From Faecalimonas sp. (GTDB lineage: Bacteria; Bacillota; Clostridia; Lachnospirales; Lachnospiraceae), in the NCBI GenBank assembly GCA_029264305.1, contig JARICA010000023.1, positions 62,001 to 126,000 on the forward strand: DNA of 64,000 nucleotides, written 5' to 3'. Position numbers and translations under genes: made by a program. Shown in pieces: positions 8,669-18,200 of the stretch; position 1 is the stretch's first letter, and every line of letters starts with the position of its first letter. The notes below the pieces were generated by a model. It was not told the origin of the DNA. It saw only the letters and a program-made list of their open reading frames with translations, and made no database searches.

Positions 8669-9816
8669 TAGATGAGAGATTTAATTGCATTGCTGACTGC
8701 ATCAGCAACACGAGGATCAAATGCTTCCGGGAGAATATTAGTATCATTTAATTCGTTGTCAGGAACGAGTCCTGCAATGGCAGTAGCAGCGGCAAGCTTC
8801 ATTTCTTCGGTGATTTGCGTGGCACGTCCTTCTAAAGCCCCTTTGAAAATACCTGGAAATGCAACAACGTTGTTTACTTGATTTGGAAAATCAGAACGTC
8901 CTGTACCGATAACTTTTGCACCTGCTTCTTTTGCTAAATCTGGCATGATTTCAGGAATTGGATTTGCCATAGCAAATAAAATAGAATCTTTGTTCATGGA
9001 GCGCACCATTTCTTTTGTGACAATATTTGGAGCAGATACACCAATAAAAATATCTGCACCTTTTAAGGCATCAGAAAGAGAACCAGTGTCTTCAGAAAGA
9101 TTTGTTAGTTCTGCCATTTCTTTTTGAGCCCAATTTAAATTTGGAGAGGATTTAGAAATTATTCCATTAATGTCACACATTGTAATATGTTTGAAACCAT
9201 AAGTAAGTAAAAGTTTCGTGATCGCAATTCCAGCTGAACCAGCACCATTCACAACGACTTTACAATTTTCTTTTTCCTTTTTAGTGATTTTTAAAGCGTT
9301 TATAATTCCAGCTAATACAACAATAGCTGTTCCGTGTTGATCATCGTGGAAAACAGGAATATTAAGAAGTTTTTTCAAACGCTCTTCAATCTCAAAACAA
9401 CGTGGAGCGGAAATATCTTCCAAGTTGATTCCACCAAAGGCTGGAGCAATATTAACTATAGTTTGAATGATTTCTTCGGTATCTTGTGTATTTAAGCAAA
9501 TAGGAACAGCATTGACATTTCCAAATTCTTTAAAAAGAACAGCTTTTCCTTCCATAACAGGAAGTGCTGCGTAAGCGCCAATATTTCCTAGACCAAGAAC
9601 GGCACTCCCATCAGAAACAACAGCAACGGTATTGGCTTTCATTGTATATTTGTAAACAGTATCTTTGTTTTCAGCAATTACTTTACAAGGTTCTGCAACA
9701 CCAGGAGTGTATGCGATTGCAAGATCTTCTCGGGAATTTACTTTGGCTTTCGCTATTGTTTCGATTTTCCCATTCCATTGTTCGTGCATTTGTAATGCTT
9801 TTTCGTTTGTCGTCAT
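8668..9816 (-). CDS. NAD(P)-dependent malic enzyme
   Basis: About 382 residues, the size of the short bacterial malic enzymes that oxidatively decarboxylate malate to pyruvate with NAD(P). Visible are the N-terminal YTPGVAEP segment, GNIGAYAALPVMEGKAVLFK, the metal-binding EDISAPRCFEIE, the HDDQHGTA motif and the Rossmann signature VVNGAGSAGIAI. The frame extends 24 codons upstream, but the ATG at 9816 has an AAGGTG ribosome binding site and gives the usual MTTNEKALQMHEQW start. It is the first gene of the minus-strand operon and has its own sigma-A-type promoter. Confidence 0.93.
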   Translation of the reverse strand: MTTNEKALQMHEQWNGKIETIAKAKVNSREDLAIAYTPGVAEPCKVIAENKDTVYKYTMKANTVAVVSDGSAVLGLGNIGAYAALPVMEGKAVLFKEFGNVNAVPICLNTQDTEEIIQTIVNIAPAFGGINLEDISAPRCFEIEERLKKLLNIPVFHDDQHGTAIVVLAGIINALKITKKEKENCKVVVNGAGSAGIAITKLLLTYGFKHITMCDINGIISKSSPNLNWAQKEMAELTNLSEDTGSLSDALKGADIFIGVSAPNIVTKEMVRSMNKDSILFAMANPIPEIMPDLAKEAGAKVIGTGRSDFPNQVNNVVAFPGIFKGALEGRATQITEEMKLAAATAIAGLVPDNELNDTNILPEAFDPRVADAVSNAIKSLI

Positions 9817-9878
9817 AATTTCACACCTTTTCCTTAATTTTACATAGTCAAATAAAGATTGACAGTTTCTTTGTACAT

Positions 9879-9907
9879 AATATACCATTCCTGTGAAGGC
9901 AAATCAA
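9879..9907 (-). promoter_or_regulatory. Sigma-A-type promoter of malic enzyme operon
   Basis: On the minus strand, TTGATT and TATATT are separated by 17 nt, about 60 bases upstream of the malic enzyme start. Confidence 0.7.
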
Positions 9908-9933
9908 CATGATAAAATTTCTGTATAAAAACT

Positions 9934-9962
9934 TTGCTTTTTAAAATGAAATAGTGTATAAT
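9934..9962 (+). promoter_or_regulatory. Sigma-A-type promoter of rho
   Basis: TTGCTT, 17-nt spacer, TATAAT, followed by a leader of about 65 nt before the rho start codon. It is divergent from the malic enzyme promoter. Confidence 0.75.
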
Positions 9963-10036
9963 TAGCACATAATTCAGAAAAAAGTCAGTTCTGACAAAAA
10001 TTCCCACAATGTTAAGTGAATAAGGAAGGAAGAAAG

Positions 10037-11365
10037 ATGATGAAAGAAAAATATGAGTCTTTACCATTGACAACGTTAAGAGAATTAGCGAAGGCAAGAC
10101 ATTTAAAAGGTGTTTCGACAATGAAAAAGGCAGACATTATTGAAATGATGTTGGCAGAAGATGAAAAAGATAAAGCGAAAGCAGTAAAAGAAGAAGTGAA
10201 AAATGAGAAATCTGGAACAACAGATATTGAACAACTTGACAGTGGAATTGTAGCAAATGGTATTTTAGAGGTATTGCCGGATGGATATGGATTTATTCGT
10301 TGTGCAAATTATCTTCCGGGAGAAAACGATGTATATGTATCTCCTTCACAAATTCGTCGTTTCAATTTAAAAACAGGTGATATTGTTGTTGGTAATACAA
10401 GAATTAAATCTCCAACAGAAAAATTTAGCGCATTATTATATTTGACTAAAGTAAATGGATTAAATCCTGTGGAAGCATCAAAACGCAGTTGCTTTGAAGA
10501 TATGACACCAATTTTTCCAAACGAGAGATTACATTTAGAAGGTAGGGGAAGCAGCATTGCCATGCGTATTGTAGATTTGATTTCCCCGATAGGAAAAGGA
10601 CAACGCGGTATGATTGTTTCTCCACCTAAAGCCGGTAAAACTACATTATTAAAGGAAGTAGCGCTTTCTATATTGAAGAATAATCCGGAAATGCATATTT
10701 TAATTTTATTGATTGATGAAAGACCAGAGGAAGTAACAGATATTCGAGAAGCGATTTGTGGACAAAATGTAGAAGTGATTTATTCTACATTTGATGAATT
10801 ACCAGAGCATCATAAGAGAGTTTCAGAAATGGTGATTGAACGAGCAAAGAGATTGGTAGAACATAAAAAAGATGTTACTATTTTATTAGATAGTATTACA
10901 AGGCTTTCACGAGCATATAACTTAACTGTTTCACCAAGCGGAAGAACACTTTCTGGTGGTTTAGATCCAGCCGCATTGCATATGCCAAAAAGATTTTTTG
11001 GTGCAGCAAGAAATATGCGAGAAGGAGGAAGTTTAACAATTCTTGCAACAGCTTTAGTAGATACTGGGAGTAAAATGGATGATGTTATTTATGAAGAGTT
11101 TAAAGGAACAGGTAATATGGAACTTGTCTTAGATAGAAAACTACAAGAAAAGAGAGTATTCCCAGCTATTGATATTGTGAAATCAGGTACACGAAGAGAA
11201 GATCTTTTGTTAACTTCGGATGAGCAAGAGGCGGTAAGCAGTATGCGAAAAGCTTTGAATGGTTTGAAGCCAGAAGAAGCAGTGGATAATATTCTTAATA
11301 TGTTTTCTCGTACAAAGAACAATGAAGAATTAGTGCAAACAGTAAGAAAGACAAAATTTTTATAA
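10037..11365 (+). CDS. rho: Transcription termination factor Rho
   Basis: A 442-residue hexameric RNA-dependent ATPase/helicase. The N-terminal Rho-N helical domain (PLTTLRELAKARHLKGV) is followed by a charged linker at about residues 48-70, the cold-shock-like RNA-binding domain (GYGFIRCANYLPGENDVYVS) and the RecA-type motor with Walker A SPPKAGKTTL and a DERPEEVTD motif. The Q-loop/R-loop region is at LDPAALHMPKRFFGAARNMR. The longer GTG start at 10016 is less likely because AAGGAAGGA sits six bases upstream of the ATG at 10037. A second ATG follows at 10040. Confidence 0.96.
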   Translation: MMKEKYESLPLTTLRELAKARHLKGVSTMKKADIIEMMLAEDEKDKAKAVKEEVKNEKSGTTDIEQLDSGIVANGILEVLPDGYGFIRCANYLPGENDVYVSPSQIRRFNLKTGDIVVGNTRIKSPTEKFSALLYLTKVNGLNPVEASKRSCFEDMTPIFPNERLHLEGRGSSIAMRIVDLISPIGKGQRGMIVSPPKAGKTTLLKEVALSILKNNPEMHILILLIDERPEEVTDIREAICGQNVEVIYSTFDELPEHHKRVSEMVIERAKRLVEHKKDVTILLDSITRLSRAYNLTVSPSGRTLSGGLDPAALHMPKRFFGAARNMREGGSLTILATALVDTGSKMDDVIYEEFKGTGNMELVLDRKLQEKRVFPAIDIVKSGTRREDLLLTSDEQEAVSSMRKALNGLKPEEAVDNILNMFSRTKNNEELVQTVRKTKFL

Positions 11366-11386
11366 AGAGTATAAAACTTCTTGTTA

Positions 11387-11415
11387 TTGACTTAGAACAA
11401 AAGTTAGTATATACT
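11387..11415 (+). promoter_or_regulatory. Promoter of the nitrous oxide-stimulated-promoter family gene
   Basis: TTGACT, 17-nt spacer, TATACT. The -10 box is embedded in a perfect 14-bp palindrome. Confidence 0.75.
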
Positions 11416-11417
11416 AA
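11404..11417. promoter_or_regulatory. Palindromic candidate operator over the -10 box
   Basis: TTAGTATATACTAA is a perfect palindrome covering the -10 element of the promoter before the small Cys-rich gene. Its position suits a repressor site. No regulator is identified. Confidence 0.4.
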
Positions 11418-11448
11418 TTTGCAATCGAAGTAAAAATGGAGAAAGCAA

Positions 11449-11772
11449 ATGAATATAGAAAAAAAGCGAGAAAATGAAAAAAAAATGTTGAGAACAATGA
11501 TTACAATGTATTGTAAAGGGGTTCATAAAACGCAAGGGGAACTTTGTGCAGAATGTAAAGAATTATTGGAATATTCGTTATTTCGTACAGAAAAGTGCCC
11601 GTTTATGAAAGAAAAGACATTTTGTAGTGCGTGTAAAGTACATTGTTATACAAAAGAAAAACAAGAGAAAATAAAGGCTGTTATGAAATATGCAGGACCA
11701 AGAATGATTTTTTCTCATCCAGTACAAGCAATTCGGCATATGTGTGTAACATTAAAAGGAAAAATAAAGTAA
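11449..11772 (+). CDS. Nitrous oxide-stimulated promoter family protein (YgbA-like)
   Basis: A 107-residue soluble protein with a conserved Cys pattern: YCKGVHKTQGELCAECKEL, a CPFM segment, and FCSACKVHCYT. This matches the small YgbA/nitrous-oxide-stimulated-promoter family. In enterobacteria the family is linked to the nitrosative stress response; its biochemical role in Clostridia is not known. The Cys/His arrangement suggests metal or Fe-S binding. The gene is monocistronic, with a good promoter carrying a palindrome over the -10 box. Confidence 0.82.
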   Translation: MNIEKKRENEKKMLRTMITMYCKGVHKTQGELCAECKELLEYSLFRTEKCPFMKEKTFCSACKVHCYTKEKQEKIKAVMKYAGPRMIFSHPVQAIRHMCVTLKGKIK

Positions 11773-11789
11773 AATCATTTAGAAACAAC

Positions 11790-11818
11790 TTGCAAAAAAA
11801 ATAAAGTTGTGATACAAT
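11790..11818 (+). promoter_or_regulatory. Sigma-A-type promoter of rpmE
   Basis: TTGCAA, 17-nt spacer, TACAAT, followed by a leader of roughly 60 nt that contains a stable hairpin. Confidence 0.75.
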
Positions 11819-11844
11819 TAGAAAGATGTTTAAGGAAATGTTAA

Positions 11845-11862
11845 TGTGTAGGAAACTACACA
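11845..11862 (+). promoter_or_regulatory. Leader hairpin of rpmE (candidate L31 autoregulatory element)
   Basis: A 7-bp stem TGTGTAG / CTACACA is closed by a GAAA tetraloop and located about 25 nt before the rpmE start codon. L31 genes of several phyla carry autoregulatory leader RNAs. Whether this hairpin belongs to such a class cannot be settled from one sequence. Confidence 0.45.
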
Positions 11863-11887
11863 CAAATAAAAATAGAGAGGTGAAATC

Positions 11888-12091
11888 ATGAGAGAAGGAA
11901 TCCATCCAGATTATTATCAAGCAACAGTAACTTGCAACTGTGGTAACACATTTGTAACTGGATCTACAAATGAAGACATTCATGTGGAAATTTGTTCAAA
12001 ATGTCATCCATTTTACACAGGACAGCAAAAAGCAGCTCAGGCTCGTGGTCGTGTTGACAAGTTTAATAAGAAATACGGAATTCAAGCATAA
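11888..12091 (+). CDS. rpmE: 50S ribosomal protein L31
   Basis: A 67-residue L31 starting MREGIHPDY. It has the zinc-binding cysteines of the C+ form (CNC near residue 16 and CSKC near residue 37) and the HPFYTGQQK segment. It depends on zinc and belongs to the large subunit. An AGAGAGGTG ribosome binding site precedes the ATG. The order rpmE-DUF1385-prmC-prfA is common in Firmicutes. Confidence 0.97.
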   Translation: MREGIHPDYYQATVTCNCGNTFVTGSTNEDIHVEICSKCHPFYTGQQKAAQARGRVDKFNKKYGIQA

Positions 12092-12105
12092 TAGAATCCA
12101 GTATG

Positions 12106-12137
12106 TACAGGTTGAGGTTGGAAAACTTCAACCTGTA
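12106..12137 (+). terminator. Hairpin after rpmE, weak terminator or attenuator
   Basis: A 10-bp stem TACAGGTTGA / TCAACCTGTA with a 12-nt loop, followed only by TTACGTT and not by a clean T run. It may lower read-through from the abundant rpmE transcript into the downstream genes. Confidence 0.5.
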
Positions 12138-12167
12138 TTACGTTAAGGAGAAGGATGGTGGTAGATT

Positions 12168-13100
12168 ATGAAATCGTCCAATATAGGAGGTCAGGCTGTA
12201 CTAGAAGGTGTAATGATGAAAAATGGAGAAGAATACGCCGTAGCAGTACGAAAGTCTGATGGAGAAATAGAAGTAAAGAAAGATATTTATAAGGGGGTTG
12301 TAAAGTGGAAAGTTCTTACAAAAATCCCATTTATACGAGGTATATTTAATTTTGTTGATTCCATGGTTTTAGGAATGAAAACATTAACCTATTCATCTGA
12401 GTTTATTGATGAAGAAGAGCAAAAAATATCTTTATCAGAAGAAGAAAAAAAAGAAAAAAAGAAAAAAGAATCTATTCTTACAGGGATTATTGTTGGAATC
12501 TCTGTAGTATTAGCCATAGGCATTTTTATGGTATTGCCGTACTATTTGATTAGCTTTGCAGAGAATATTATTCATTCAAGTGCAGTGCTTGCGGCATTGG
12601 AAGGGATTATTCGAATTCTTATTTTTATTGGATACGTTTTAATCATTTCAAGAATGGAAGACATAAAGCGTGTTTTTATGTACCACGGAGCAGAACATAA
12701 ATGTATCAATTGCATAGAACAGGGGTTAGAATTGAATGTGGTCAATGTAAGAAAATCTTCGAAACAACACAAAAGATGCGGAACAAGTTTTCTTTTGTTT
12801 GTAATGCTTGTTAGTTGTGTGGTGTTATTTTTTATTCGTTCAGATTCACAATTAGTAAAGGTGGTTCTTAGAATTGCACTTATTCCAGTAATTGCAGGAA
12901 TTTCTTATGAATTAATAAAATGGGCAGGAAATAATGACAACATATTAGTAAACTTGTTGAGTAAACCAGGTTTGTGGCTACAAAATTTAACAACAAAAGA
13001 ACCGGATGATGATATGATAGAAGTTGCTATTCAGTCTGTTGAAGCAGTATTTGACTGGAAAGAGTATCAAAGAGAAGTGTTTGGAGTGGATAGAAAATGA
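12168..13100 (+). CDS. DUF1385 family membrane protein (YqhQ-like)
   Basis: A 310-residue protein starting with the family signature IGGQAVLEGVMMKNG, then a charged Lys/Glu-rich stretch and several hydrophobic segments (about residues 105-130, 135-165, 205-225, 230-250). The conserved YHGAEHKCINCIEQG and KRCGTSFLLFVMLV motifs are typical of DUF1385. The function is unknown. The next gene, prmC, overlaps its stop codon by 4 bases. Confidence 0.9.
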   Translation: MKSSNIGGQAVLEGVMMKNGEEYAVAVRKSDGEIEVKKDIYKGVVKWKVLTKIPFIRGIFNFVDSMVLGMKTLTYSSEFIDEEEQKISLSEEEKKEKKKKESILTGIIVGISVVLAIGIFMVLPYYLISFAENIIHSSAVLAALEGIIRILIFIGYVLIISRMEDIKRVFMYHGAEHKCINCIEQGLELNVVNVRKSSKQHKRCGTSFLLFVMLVSCVVLFFIRSDSQLVKVVLRIALIPVIAGISYELIKWAGNNDNILVNLLSKPGLWLQNLTTKEPDDDMIEVAIQSVEAVFDWKEYQREVFGVDRK

Positions 13101-13921
13101 CATTAGAAGAAGCGTATCGTAAAGGAAAACAGGTATTAGAGAAAAATAAAATTAGAAATGCTTCCGTAGATGCATGGATTCTTTTGGAGTATGTAACGAA
13201 GGTTGATAGAGCAATTTATTATGCTAATCCTAAAAAAGAATTAAAAGAAGAGGAAGAAACACAATATAAAGATTTTATTGAACAGAGAATAAAAAGGATC
13301 CCTCTTCAACATCTAACAAAAGAACAGGAGTTTATGGGATTATCTTTTGAAGTAAATGAAAATGTGCTGATTCCAAGACAAGATACAGAAATCTTGGTAG
13401 AAAGTATTTTAGAACACTTAAATGGGACAGAAAATATTCTTGATGTATGTACAGGTTCGGGGTGTATTTTGATTAGTTTGTTAAAACACTCGAAAGGGAC
13501 AAAAGGAATTGGCGTTGATATTTCTGAAAAAGCATTAGAAGTTGCTAAAAGAAATGCGAAGATGCACAAAGTAGATGCTACATTTATACAGAGTGACTTA
13601 TTTGAAGATGTGGAAGGTATGTATGATATAATTGTGTCTAATCCTCCATATATAAAGACAAAGGAAATAGAGGATTTGGAAGAAGAAGTAAAGTTACATG
13701 ATCCGTTACTTGCACTTGATGGGAAGGAAGATGGACTTTATTTTTATCGAAAAATAATAAAAGACAGTAAGAAATATTTAACAAAAAACGGTAGGTTATA
13801 TTTTGAAATAGGAAATACCCAAGGTGAAGAAGTAAAAAGACTAATGGAAGAAGCAGGTTTTGTTAATGTAAAGATAAAAAAGGATTTGGCAGGACTTGAC
13901 CGTGTAGTCTATGGCGTGTAG
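13097..13921 (+). CDS. prmC: Peptide chain release factor N5-glutamine methyltransferase PrmC
   Basis: A 274-residue SAM-dependent enzyme that methylates the Gln of the GGQ motif in release factors. The N-terminal helical domain (about residues 1-75) recognises the release factor. Conserved elements are PLQHLTKEQEFMGLSF, the SAM motif DVCTGSGCI and the catalytic NPPY motif in IIVSNPPYIK. It overlaps the DUF1385 gene by 4 bases, and its substrate gene prfA follows. Confidence 0.95.
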   Translation: MTLEEAYRKGKQVLEKNKIRNASVDAWILLEYVTKVDRAIYYANPKKELKEEEETQYKDFIEQRIKRIPLQHLTKEQEFMGLSFEVNENVLIPRQDTEILVESILEHLNGTENILDVCTGSGCILISLLKHSKGTKGIGVDISEKALEVAKRNAKMHKVDATFIQSDLFEDVEGMYDIIVSNPPYIKTKEIEDLEEEVKLHDPLLALDGKEDGLYFYRKIIKDSKKYLTKNGRLYFEIGNTQGEEVKRLMEEAGFVNVKIKKDLAGLDRVVYGV

Positions 13922-13959
13922 AATACTTGAGAAGAGGGTAAATGGATAGGAGGAAAAAT

Positions 13960-15033
13960 ATGTTTGATAGATTAGAAGATTTAATCATTCGTTTTGAAGA
14001 AATTATGGGTGAATTACAAGAACCAGATGTAGCGAATGATCAAAATCGTTTTCGTAAATTAATGAAAGAACAGGCGGATTTAACGCCAATCGTAGATGCG
14101 TATAATGAATATAAGAGCGCAAAACAGGCAATTGCAGATAGTGAAGAAATGCTTGATATTGAATCAGATGAAGAAATGAGAGAATTAGTAAAAGAAGAAT
14201 TATCTACTTCGAAAAAGCGAGTAGAAGAATTAGAACATGAACTTAAAATTTTACTTCTTCCAAAAGATCCTAATGATGATAAAAATATTATGGTAGAAAT
14301 TCGTGCAGGAGCAGGTGGAGATGAATCGGCACTATTTGCTGCAGAAGTGTATCGTATGTATGTGCATTATGCCGAAAGTAAACGTTGGAAAACAGAATTG
14401 ATTTCTTTTAATGAAAATGGAATAGGTGGATTTAAAGAAGTTGTTTTTATGGTAAGTGGACAAAGTGTTTATTCACGAATGAAATATGAAAGTGGTGTGC
14501 ATCGAGTGCAGCGTGTTCCTGAAACAGAATCAGGTGGACGTATTCATACTTCTACGATTACTGTTGCAGTTATGCCAGAAGCAGAAGAAGTTGACGTTGT
14601 AATTGATGATAAAGATATTCGTATTGATGTTATGCGTGCCTCTGGAAATGGAGGACAGTGTGTAAATACAACTGACTCGGCTGTACGTTTGACTCATTAT
14701 CCAACAGGCATTGTTATTTATAGCCAGACAGAAAAATCACAGTTACAAAATAAGGAAAAGGCTTTTAGATTACTTCGTTCAAAATTGTATGAATTAGAAT
14801 TGGAAAAACAACAATCTGCAGAAGCAGAAGCAAGAAGAAGTCAAATTGGAACAGGAGATCGTTCTGAAAAGATTCGTACTTATAATTTCCCACAAGGACG
14901 TGTTACAGAGCATCGTATTAAGTTGACTTTATATAAAATTGATAATATTATGAACGGGGATTTAGATGAAATTATAGACCCATTGATTGCGGCAGATCAA
15001 GCAGCAAAATTGGCAAATATGAATGATGAATAA
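13960..15033 (+). CDS. prfA: Peptide chain release factor 1
   Basis: A 357-residue RF1 that reads UAA and UAG. The anticodon-like region is [13 protein letters not shown] (PxT-type tripeptide as PET) and the GGQ motif is [10 protein letters not shown] choose the ATG at 13960, which has an AGGAGG ribosome binding site, over the in-frame ATG at 13942. The following strong terminator ends the rpmE-DUF1385-prmC-prfA cluster. Confidence 0.96.
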   Translation: MFDRLEDLIIRFEEIMGELQEPDVANDQNRFRKLMKEQADLTPIVDAYNEYKSAKQAIADSEEMLDIESDEEMRELVKEELSTSKKRVEELEHELKILLLPKDPNDDKNIMVEIRAGAGGDESALFAAEVYRMYVHYAESKRWKTELISFNENGIGGFKEVVFMVSGQSVYSRMKYESGVHRVQRVPETESGGRIHTSTITVAVMPEAEEVDVVIDDKDIRIDVMRASGNGGQCVNTTDSAVRLTHYPTGIVIYSQTEKSQLQNKEKAFRLLRSKLYELELEKQQSAEAEARRSQIGTGDRSEKIRTYNFPQGRVTEHRIKLTLYKIDNIMNGDLDEIIDPLIAADQAAKLANMNDE

Positions 15034-15053
15034 AAAATTTTATATTTAAGTTG

Positions 15054-15096
15054 AAAAAACAGAGTGAGCTTTCCAAAACTCACTCTGTTTTTTTAG
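15054..15096 (+). terminator. Intrinsic terminator after prfA
   Basis: AAAACAGAGTGAG and CTCACTCTGTTTT arms with a 10-nt loop, followed by TTTT. The region from here to 15272 holds no gene. It is very A/T rich with a TATAAT box at 15224-15229 but no good -35 partner, probably the promoter of the glycosidase gene. Confidence 0.9.
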
Positions 15097-15272
15097 ACAA
15101 AACTCATGTTGCTGAAACAAAAATAACAGAAAAAACAATAAAAATGCAAAAAAAATATGTGATTGTATCAATATATATAGTTAAAAAGCACAAAAATATA
15201 GATAAAAATAAAAAGATATATGATATAATAGACATATTCATGAGTGCGAAAAGCATAGAAGGAGGAAAAAGA

Positions 15273-18200
15273 ATGCGGAAAAAGAAAATGTGGCAAAGTG
15301 TTGTAAGTGCGATGCTTACGGTTGCTATGGTTTTTACAGTAGCTGTACCTACAAAAGCAGTAGAAAACGAAAAAGAAAATATTTCAACTGTTGAGTCGCC
15401 TTGGGTTTCTAAGTGGAACAAAGGAGATCCGATGACAAGTGGAAAAGAGTATCAAATTTATCCAGTACCTCAACAAATAAAATATTCGGATCCAAAACAA
15501 GAGTTTGAAATAAGTAAAGAGGTTCAAGTTGTAAGCGGAAAAGACATAGATGATGCTACAAATAAACATTTAGCAAATGTATTGAAAAAATATAATAGGA
15601 TAGAAAAAAAGGGAAAGGCAAACCAGAAGCAGTCTAAAATTATTTTAGGAATATATGGTAAAAATGATGAAGCAGACAAATGGTTTAAAGAGAAAAAGAT
15701 AGACGCAAATCACTTTGCAAAAGAAGATGCATATGCGCTTTATGCAAAAAATGGAGAAATTGTTATTTTAGGAAAAGATAGCGATGCTGTATTCTATGGT
15801 GTGTCTACTTTGGAAATGATGTTTTCTTCTTTTGCTGGAAAGAAGTTTTACCCAGTTGAAATTATGGATTATGCTTCTATAGATGCAAGGGGATATATAG
15901 AAGGATTTTATGGTGGTTGGACACATGAACAGAGAAAAAGTTTAATGAAATTTGCACCACAGGCAAAAATGAACTTGTATGTATATGCTTCAAAAACAGA
16001 TTCGTATCATACAGATAAATGGGATCAATTATATCCAGAAAACATGTTAAATGAATTTAAAGAATTGGCAAATTTACAGGCTGAAACAAAAACGGAATTT
16101 TCATGGTCTGTACATTTAACAAAAGTTTTAAATGGTGTAACAAAGGTTGATTCTACCTATCAGGACAGAAAAGAAAAGTTAAAAAAGAAATTTGATCAAC
16201 TTTATAATATAGGTGTAAGACGTTTCTGTATTTTAAATGATGATTTTGGATCAGGTTCAAATGAAATAGTTGTACAATTGGTTAACGACTTGACGAAAGA
16301 ATATATTAATAAAAAAGGTTGTAAGCCAATTATTTATTGTCCACAAGGATATAATGAAGCATGGGCTAGACCTGCTGAATTAGAGGCGATGAAAAAGTTT
16401 GATAAAGACGTACTTATTTTTTGGACAGGGAAAGATGTAAACTCTCCATTTGAACAGTCGACAATTAATTATGTAAAAGAAAAAACAGGACATAATCCAG
16501 TATTTTGGGTAAACTATCCATGCAATGAACATGCAAAATCTGGAATTTTCTTAGGAAGCAGTACACATTATATCCGTGATAATATTTCAGGACTTGCTGG
16601 TGCAGTATCTAATCCGATTTTCTTTGCTGAAGCAGATAAAGTTCCTTTATTTCAGTTAGGGGCTTATTTTTGGAATGTAAATGGTTATTCTAAACATGTA
16701 GAGAAAGTTTGGGAACAATGTTTTAAATATTTACAGCCAGAAGTGTATGATGAATATTTAACGATAGCAAGAAACGTATCTGATTGTCCAAATTCAGGAA
16801 GAATTCCACAGGGATTTGAGGAATCGCTATACTTGAAAGATACTTTAGAAAAAGTGAAAAACGCGGTAGAAAAAAATACGCTTAATGCGCAATCTGAGGA
16901 AGTAAAACAATTATTTGCAGAATTTAAACATATGCAGACTGCAATAGACAGTTTCCAAAAAAAATGTGAAAATAAAGCGCTAGTAAAAGAGTTATCAAAT
17001 CCAGGTGGAATAGAAAATGGAGAAGGATGGCTTCAAGCACTTGATAATGTAGCTAAAGCAGGAGAATCTATTTTGGTAGCGGAGGCTGAACTTTCAACAA
17101 AAACACCAGATATGTCTAAAGTATGGAAGGCGTTTTCAAGAGCTTCAAAAGAAATGAACGCATATAATAGTCGTACATATAAATTTGGGCAAAGCAATGA
17201 TCGAGTAGCAGCAAAAGCTGGAAATAAGAGATTGGTTCCATTTGTAAATACTTGTTTGAAAGATGTGCAAGTTGAATTAGATAAATGGGTAAATGTCGCA
17301 GGTGAAGAGAAAAAAGCGGATCGTATTTATACGAATATGTCTTCTTATGCAAAACAACCATTGACAATTGCGGAAAAAGAGTTTGGTGTAAGAAATCTTT
17401 CTAATATTACAATGAAAAAAGGCGATTATATTGGAGTGAAAAAAGAAGCGATTGCAGAAATTTCTTCTATTATTGTAGAGGGCGAAAATACAAATGGTTT
17501 ATCACTCGAATATTCATTGTATGGAGATGAATGGCAGACTGCGAAAGTGGGTACACAATCAAAACATTTAGAAGCAAAATATATTCGTTTAATCAATAAG
17601 GGAGAGGGAACTATAACAGTAAATTTAAAACGTTTCTCCATGATTGTTGACAATCTTCCAAATAAACTTCGTTTTAAAGAAACGAATATTAAGGAAATTA
17701 GAGAAGGAAATTGGAATAACATGGTAGATGGAAATACAGAAACATTTGTATGGACAAACCGTGCACAAAAGGTCGGAGATTACATTACAGTGGACTTAGG
17801 TGAAACGAAACCAATTCGCGATATTACATTTTGGACAGCAGATGGAAATCCACGAATAAAAAATGCAGATGTGTTTATATCGACAGATAATAAGAAATTC
17901 CCAAAAATTGGTAGTTTTAATGACAATGGGAAAGTAGTTCCACCGCTTAGAAGTTATAGCGCTAATGCAAATGGACAGGTAGGACGATATGTTCGTTTGC
18001 AGGTAACGGGAGAATATGGATATTATTTAAAAATTCATGAAATTGAAGTAAATAAAGGGGAAACATCTCATGCTACAATTTCTCCTGAAGTGGCTGTGAC
18101 AAATACAAAAGGAAATGTACAAGCATTGGATGACAAAAACTTATCAACGTTATTCCACGTGCAAAATGTAAAAACAGGAAATAAATTGGAATATAGATTG

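Noticed and set aside
15051-15272. Upstream extension of the glycosidase reading frame
   Set aside because: It runs through the prfA terminator and lacks a start site; the ATG at 15273 has GGAGG and a signal peptide.
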